A stretch of 64,000 bases of DNA from Homarus americanus (lineage: Eukaryota > Arthropoda > Malacostraca > Decapoda > Nephropidae): contig NW_024735516.1 of the NCBI RefSeq assembly GCF_018991925.1, forward strand, positions 341,001 through 405,000, in the 5' to 3' direction. Positions within the stretch are counted from its first letter, which is position 1; the number at the start of each line of letters is the position of its first letter. The translations under genes and the position numbers were made by a program. The notes below the pieces were generated by a model. That model worked only from the letters and a program-made list of their open reading frames with translations, ran no database searches and was not told the origin of the DNA. This document shows positions 59,195-64,000 of the stretch, piece after piece.

Positions 59195-59335
59195 TTACCT
59201 AGCTCCACACCTGTCACCCTTCATAATTATAAATACACACCTGTGACCCTCCATACAAATACACACCTGTGACCCTCCATACAAATACACACCTGTCACC
59301 ATACATACAAATACACACCTGTCACCCTACATATA
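59195..59335. repeat. 23-bp minisatellite, about 6 copies
   Basis: Unit ACACACCTGTGACCCTCCAT plus ACAAAT with small variants. Confidence 0.9.
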
Positions 59336-59364
59336 CATATAAAGGAAATACACAAAAGAAACCT

Positions 59365-59429
59365 TACATACATACATAATACTACATACATACATACATA
59401 CATACATACATACATACATACATACATAC

Positions 59430-59460
<31 letters not shown>

Positions 59461-59462
59461 CA
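59365..59462. repeat. (CATA)n microsatellite
   Basis: About 95 bp of ACAT tetramer with minor breaks. Confidence 0.97.
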
Positions 59463-59564
59463 TTGTTGTCCCTCGTGTAATGAGGATGGCCGGCCCACGG
59501 GCCACCTCGGAATTAATTTGTAAGGTGTAGAAGCTGTCGCCAAAACAACAACCACACCCTAGGT

Positions 59565-59771
59565 TAACGAGCTGCATGACCCAGTGTCAAGGAATAGTCC
59601 GAGGAGACCGGACAACTCGCCAACTGCACTGGCTAACCATTAACACCCCGGAACATTCTCCTTAAATCGATTAACATACAGGTTCCCAATTACTGCTGGG
59701 TAGACAGAGGCAAATGGCGTAAAGATTTTCGAACTCGCGTCCACACGCTTACGAACCGACTATGTTGACCT
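59565..59771 (-). mobile_element. tRNA-derived SINE (minus strand)
   Basis: On the minus strand CATAGTCGGTTCGTAAGCG (A-box-like) is followed by GACGCGAGTTCGAAAATC (B box), then TGTCTACCCAGCAGTAATTG and a TAATCGAT-containing body. This order matches a tRNA head plus unrelated body as in SINEs. The tRNA stems are not intact. The body's end near 59565 is approximate. Confidence 0.5.
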
Positions 59772-59812
59772 TAACACGTCTTGCCGCCCCCCACAGACAC
59801 TCAAATTATAGT

Positions 59813-60178
59813 AGTGTACACACAACCTGGTGACCGTAGTAGTGTGCACACATCCTGGTGACCGCAGTAGTGTACACACAACCTGGTGACCGCAGTAGTG
59901 TACACACAACCTGGTGACCGTAGTAGTGTACACACAACCTGGTGACCGTAATAGTGTACACACAACCTGGTGACCAGAATAGTGTACACACAACCTGGTG
60001 ACCGTAGTACTGTACACACAACCTGGTGACCGCAGAAGTGTACACACATCCTGGTGACCGTAGTAGTGTACACACAACCTGGTGACCGTAATAGTGTACA
60101 CACATCCTGGTGAATGTAGTAGTGTACACACTACCTGGTGACCGCAATAGTGTACACACATCCTGGTGACCGCAGTAG
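59813..60178. repeat. 28-bp minisatellite, 13 copies
   Basis: Unit GTAGTGTACACACAACCTGG followed by TGACCGTA. The minus-strand Cys/Val/Thr frames in all three phases are repeat translation. Confidence 0.96.
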
Positions 60179-60229
60179 TGATCTGAGAAGACTTATAGTC
60201 ATGTTTCTTACTTTTCTGACCTTCAAAAT

Positions 60230-60385
60230 GGTTTGTATATAGACAACCATGTAGACAATTACGTAAACAATCATGTAAACAATGGTGTAAACAATCGTGA
60301 CAATCATGTACATAATGGCGTAAACAATTACGTAAACAATGGTGTAAACAATTACGTAAACAAAGGTGTAAACAGTGACGTGGAC
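60230..60385. repeat. 12/24-bp minisatellite
   Basis: Unit AACAATGGTGTAAACAATTA plus CGTA, an internal dimer of about 12 bp. Confidence 0.92.
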
Positions 60386-60579
60386 AGTGAGTCAGCAGCT
60401 GGTGTTTACATTAGAGTGACTCAGAGTGAAAGTTACACACGTTAACGAGTAAACTGGGAAGAGTTTGTAGACGAGAGTTAACAATGAATGTGAATAAGGT
60501 AGTGTAATGTGATGGAAATGGGGACCACCTGAAGATTACACACCCCAGCTTATGTCACCTGAAGATTACACACCCCAGC

Positions 60580-61115
60580 TTGTTAGGTTAGGTTATGTGA
60601 GGTAAGATTAGGTTATGTGAGGTAAGGTTAGGTTATGTGAGGTAAGGTTAGGTTATGTGAGGTAAGGTAAGGTTATGTGAGGTAAGGTAAGGTTATGTGA
60701 GGTAAGGTAAGGTTATGTGAGGTAAGGTTAGGTTATGTGAGGCAAGGTTAGGTTATGTGAGGCAAGGTTAGGTTATGTGAGGTAAGGTTAGGTTATGTGA
60801 GGTAAGATTAGGTTATGTGAGGTAAGGTAAGGTTATGTGAGGTAAGGTTAGGTTATGTGAGGTGAGGTTAGGTTATGTGAGGTAAGGTTAGGTTATGTGA
60901 GGTGAGGTTAGGTTATGTGTGAGGTGGGTTAGGTTATGTGAGGTGGGGTGAGGTAGGTTATATGAGGTAGGTTAGGTTATGTGAGGTGGGATGAGGTGGA
61001 GTTAGGTTATGTGAGGTGGGTTATGTATAAGGTTAGGTTATGTGAGATGCAAGGTTAGGTTATGTGAGTAAGGTTAGGTTATGTGAGGTAAGGTTAGGTT
61101 ATGTGAGGTAAGGTT
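60580..61115. repeat. 20-bp higher-order repeat built on the telomere-type unit
   Basis: Unit GGTTAGGTTATGTGAGGTAA, about 26 copies. Each contains TTAGG plus TGTGAGGTAA. Variants (AGGCAAGG, AGGTGAGG, GGTAAGGTAAGG) cluster in blocks. Confidence 0.95.
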
Positions 61116-61179
61116 GTGCAGGTTGTACTGAGGAATGAAAGTTAACAATAAATAACGATTATATAATTGAGAAGTATAG

Positions 61180-61420
61180 ATATAGGTGGAGGGAGAGGAG
61201 GAGGAGGAGAGGGAAGGAGGAGAGAAAAGGAAAGGTAATGAAGGAAAGGGAAGGAAAACGTATAGGGAAGGAGAAGGGAGTAGGGAAAGAGAAAAAATGG
61301 GAAGACATTGAAGGAGAGGAAAGGAGGAAAGAGAGAGAGAGACGAAGACCATAAAAGAAAAGGTAGAATAGGGTGAAGGACGCGAGAGGGAAGAGAGAGA
61401 GAGAGAGACAACCAGGAAAC
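61180..61420. repeat. GA-rich low-complexity tract
   Basis: A/G on +. The Ser/Leu/Pro frames opposite are artefacts. Confidence 0.9.
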
Positions 61421-61514
61421 AGCAGAGCGTATGGTGGAGGGGCGCCGAGTGTTACCTGGGGGTATTGTCAGGCTGTGTGAAGCGGCGTAGGGGAGGAAGA
61501 GGGATGATTTCTCG

Positions 61515-61608
61515 TGTGTTGCTGGGGAGGGGAGAGGATGGGGAGGGGAGAGGATGGGGAGGGGAGGGGAGGATGGGGAGGGGGGATGGTTAGGGGAGGG
61601 GAGAGTGG
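61515..61608. repeat. GGGGA-type minisatellite
   Basis: Repeats of GGGGAGAGGATGGGGAGGGG, about 6 partial copies. Confidence 0.9.
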
Positions 61609-61676
61609 ATTACCATAGCAACACACACACATGTTACTGCAGCACGAAGGACTGACTGACAAGGGTGTGAGGGATA

Positions 61677-61677
<1 letters not shown>

Positions 61678-61710
<33 letters not shown>
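61678..61710. repeat. (CA)n microsatellite
   Basis: About 15 CA units. Confidence 0.97.
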
Positions 61711-61712
<2 letters not shown>

Positions 61713-62309
61713 ATTCATCAGTGCTGAGCTGTCTGTGTTTTGCTGGTCAAGTGTGGATACCCTTCCCTCTGCTCCACACCACTCCACGTCTCTCCCCTCC
61801 ACTCCACTTCCCTCTGCTCCATACCTCTCCACTCCCCGCTGTACAAAGGCTCAATAAGTCCCCTCCCAGACCACCACAGACTCATGGCCAGCTCCCCATC
61901 ACATGAAATTCAATTAATCCAATATTTTCCCTTCACCCACATGGCTACTCTCTAACCCCTTCTCTCATCCTAATTCATTTTTCCCGCCATGTTACCCCTC
62001 ACTTATTTTTAACTTTACATTCACTTGTTTTATTTTGGTCTTTACATTCGTTTCATTATTCTGTCTCATTGTACAGTGATTCCGTCCGCTGCTTCCAAAA
62101 GAGGGTTTTAATAGTTATAATCTCGTCATATTTTACACGTGTCGTAGCTTAAACGAACCACGTACCTCAATTAGAGTTCAGATTTCCAGCACGGTGAGGC
62201 GTGGTTTGTATGCGAGGCTTCACATGTGTAGTAATGTTATGTTCTTGGGTGTTAGTAACTAAAAGGTCTTTAAAAGTGTATTGTAGTTACCACACACAAA
62301 CACTAATAC
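61711..62309. other. Intergenic, nothing recognised
   Basis: CT-rich to 61880 (CTCCAC-type words) and then AT-rich unique sequence. Confidence 0.55.
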
Positions 62310-63864
62310 TACTACTTTGCTGTCACTCGGAATCCAGTATGACGATCATCCAGCTATGATAAAATGATATGATTTATTAAGGATGTCACCTAGGTTGGTG
62401 AGTTCTGAGGTGACTAAAGAGACCGATATGGGACCGGAGGGTCGTTCACAGATGTTGCCCGTATGGAGAGCTACATCTAGTGTGGGAGGGGCAGCGGCAG
62501 CGTCTTTCCGGCGTTGGCGCTTGTCTGCCTCGGTATGTAGTCGGGCTAACTCGAAAGTATTGACACCTTCTCGTGTGGTGCTCCTCCAAGCGTTACGGTG
62601 TGGAGTAATCTTCTCACAGGTGAGGGGGTCGATCTGGCACTTTTTCAGGTTTGTCTTAAGATTATCCTAATACCTTTTCAGTCACCCGCCAGCGTTACGT
62701 TTACTATTCGTTAGCTGACTGTAAAGTAGCTGATTTGGCGGTCTACTGTCGTCCATGCAGGTAACATAGCCAGTCCAACGTTTTCATGTCTTCCCAGCGA
62801 ACTCGGAGGATGGAACGTAGACTAAGTACGTTGGTGAAAGTTTTCAAGTGCTTTGATGTGCCTCCTGTATGTGACCCATGTCTCGCTGCTATACAGCGGG
62901 GTGCAGAGGGCCACTGCTCGATATACGTGCAGCTTTGTAGATAATTTCAGTTCCCTACAGCTGAAGACACGGGTACAAAGTCCGCCAAAGGCTTGAGATA
63001 CACATCTGATCCGATGTTGAATCTCTTCATCGATGTCCGCGGTGTTGGACAGGTGGGAGCGGAGATACTAAAAGTGGATAACATTAGAGAGGGTAGTACT
63101 ATGAATCTGGATGGATGGTGGAGGTGTGGCTGAACCAGGGGCAGGCTGAAAGAGAATCCGAGTCTTACGCACATTCACCTCAACACCGAAGTATGCATAC
63201 GCTTCTGCGTAGTTCAAGATCTCCTGTAGATCGCGTTGAATGTGAACGACAAGGGTGAGGTCGTCTGCATACTGAAGTACAGTAATGGAAGCTGCCGACA
63301 CCTTTGTTCCCGCCGGGAGTCGTCTTATGTTGAAAAGACCCTTCATCTGGTCCTCGATGTCCTCCCCGCTGGCTAAATTGGCAGTGGCACGAGTAAGGAA
63401 GGCAGCCAAGAAAATGGAAAAGAGAGTTGGTGCCATTACACACCCTTGTTTAACCCCTGTTTGGATGGGGAAGAACTCAGACTGGGTGCCAATGTGCAGG
63501 ACACTGCCGTTAATACCATCGTGGAGTTGCCTCACAATGGCGATGAATTTTGGTGGGCAGCCAAAACGGCTGAGGGTCCACCAGAGAGCTTCCCCTGGTG
63601 ACCGAGTCGGAGGCCTTGGCTCGGTCGATGAAAGCCATGTACAGGTCACAACGCTGTTCTCTGCACTTTTCCTGTATCTGTCGGGCAGCAAAGATCATGT
63701 CAGTGGTGCTACGTGATGGTCTAAAGCCACATTGAGATTCTGGGAGGAGGTTTTCCGCCTCAGGAAGAGGTCTGTTTAGGTAAGAATAGGACGATAATCC
63801 TGCCAGCTACGGACAACAGCGAGATCCCGCGGTAGTTGCCACAGTCAGACCGGTAGTTAAGACA
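62310..63864 (-). mobile_element. LINE family X, copy 2 (5'-truncated, decayed)
   Basis: Same 3' end as copy 1 (CTACTACTTTGCTGTCACTC in + notation) and homologous throughout to 44872-46440. Its 5' truncation is in the RT finger region, directly against (AC)n at 63868. Confidence 0.87.
62390..63864 (-). pseudogene. LINE family X RT (broken), YADD intact
   Basis: The frame 63068-63691 carries TGVKQGCVMAPTLFSIFLAA and QYADDLTLVVH with the catalytic YADD at residues 141-144, followed by VNVRKTRILFQPAPG. The first catalytic box is in another frame (63510-63698, MAFIDRAKASDSV), separated by a frameshift near 63590; the residue pattern LTKAFD seen in copy 1 (LTKDFD) is altered to RAKASD. The C-terminal region to 62390 is decayed, with deletions relative to copy 1. 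Confidence 0.85.
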
Positions 63865-63865
63865 C

Positions 63866-63867
<2 letters not shown>

Positions 63868-63897
<30 letters not shown>

Positions 63898-63898
63898 G

Positions 63899-63955
<57 letters not shown>
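63868..63955. repeat. (AC)n with embedded (CG)n
   Basis: AC repeat containing CGCGCGCG blocks at about 63875 and 63898. Strict purine-pyrimidine alternation for nearly 90 bp. Confidence 0.97.
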
Positions 63956-63957
<2 letters not shown>

Positions 63958-64000
63958 ACATATATATGTGGTTTCCTATGATTTAAATTCAATAAATATA

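Noticed and set aside
59813..60178. 28-bp repeats considered as a CRISPR array
   Set aside because: The repeats are contiguous without spacers.

Overview
This window looks like non-coding, repeat-saturated genomic DNA of an arthropod, most likely a decapod crustacean. The grounds are: many interstitial arrays of CCTAA/TTAGG, the arthropod telomere unit; very long microsatellites ((CA)n about 320 bp, four (TA)n tracts of 85-115 bp, (AAT)n about 120 bp); more than twenty different minisatellites; and decayed Helitron, LINE, Penelope-like, SINE and MITE copies. The decapod call rests on resemblance of the LINE and SINE sequences to types I associate with decapods; it is inference. There are no prokaryotic genes, no CRISPR array and no rRNA. 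Almost every long open frame is a translation of a tandem repeat.

Layout. 1-5450: microsatellites and minisatellites (20, 19, 54 and 23 bp units), a LINE 3' tail at 536-710, a MITE at 2795-2993 and telomere-type arrays. 6609-8447: a short Helitron derivative followed by a Helitron helicase fragment that runs into a minisatellite. 10790-14766: a nearly full-length but broken Jockey-like LINE (minus strand) sitting inside a 25-bp minisatellite. 16058-16480: the 3' end of a Penelope-like element. 17131-27490: a second MITE copy and many minisatellites. 27490-30360: a CR1-like LINE fragment nested in a roughly 30-bp minisatellite. 30962-31166: a large palindromic MITE-like repeat. 31425-31532 (minus): the only plausible host-gene exon I can see, 108 bp with consensus splice sites. 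32226-35160: an unclassified retroelement (reverse-transcriptase C-terminal region plus downstream domain) bounded by repeated tails. 37303-39935: a Helitron (minus) with Rep and helicase remnants, a SINE and a 1-kb minisatellite. 44872-46975 and 62310-63864: two copies of one LINE family (minus). 48880-52525: pieces of another LINE clade with a readable RT. 52526-62309: more minisatellites, telomere-type arrays and a tRNA-derived SINE.

No genes act together as an operon or pathway here. The biological story is mobile elements inserting into, carrying or ending in tandem repeats. The clearest case is a Helitron family whose two copies share the same internal 25-bp minisatellite in the same position, about 5 copies in one locus and about 40 in the other. 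Three separate LINE insertions lie inside minisatellite arrays, and several microsatellites are the tails of LINEs.
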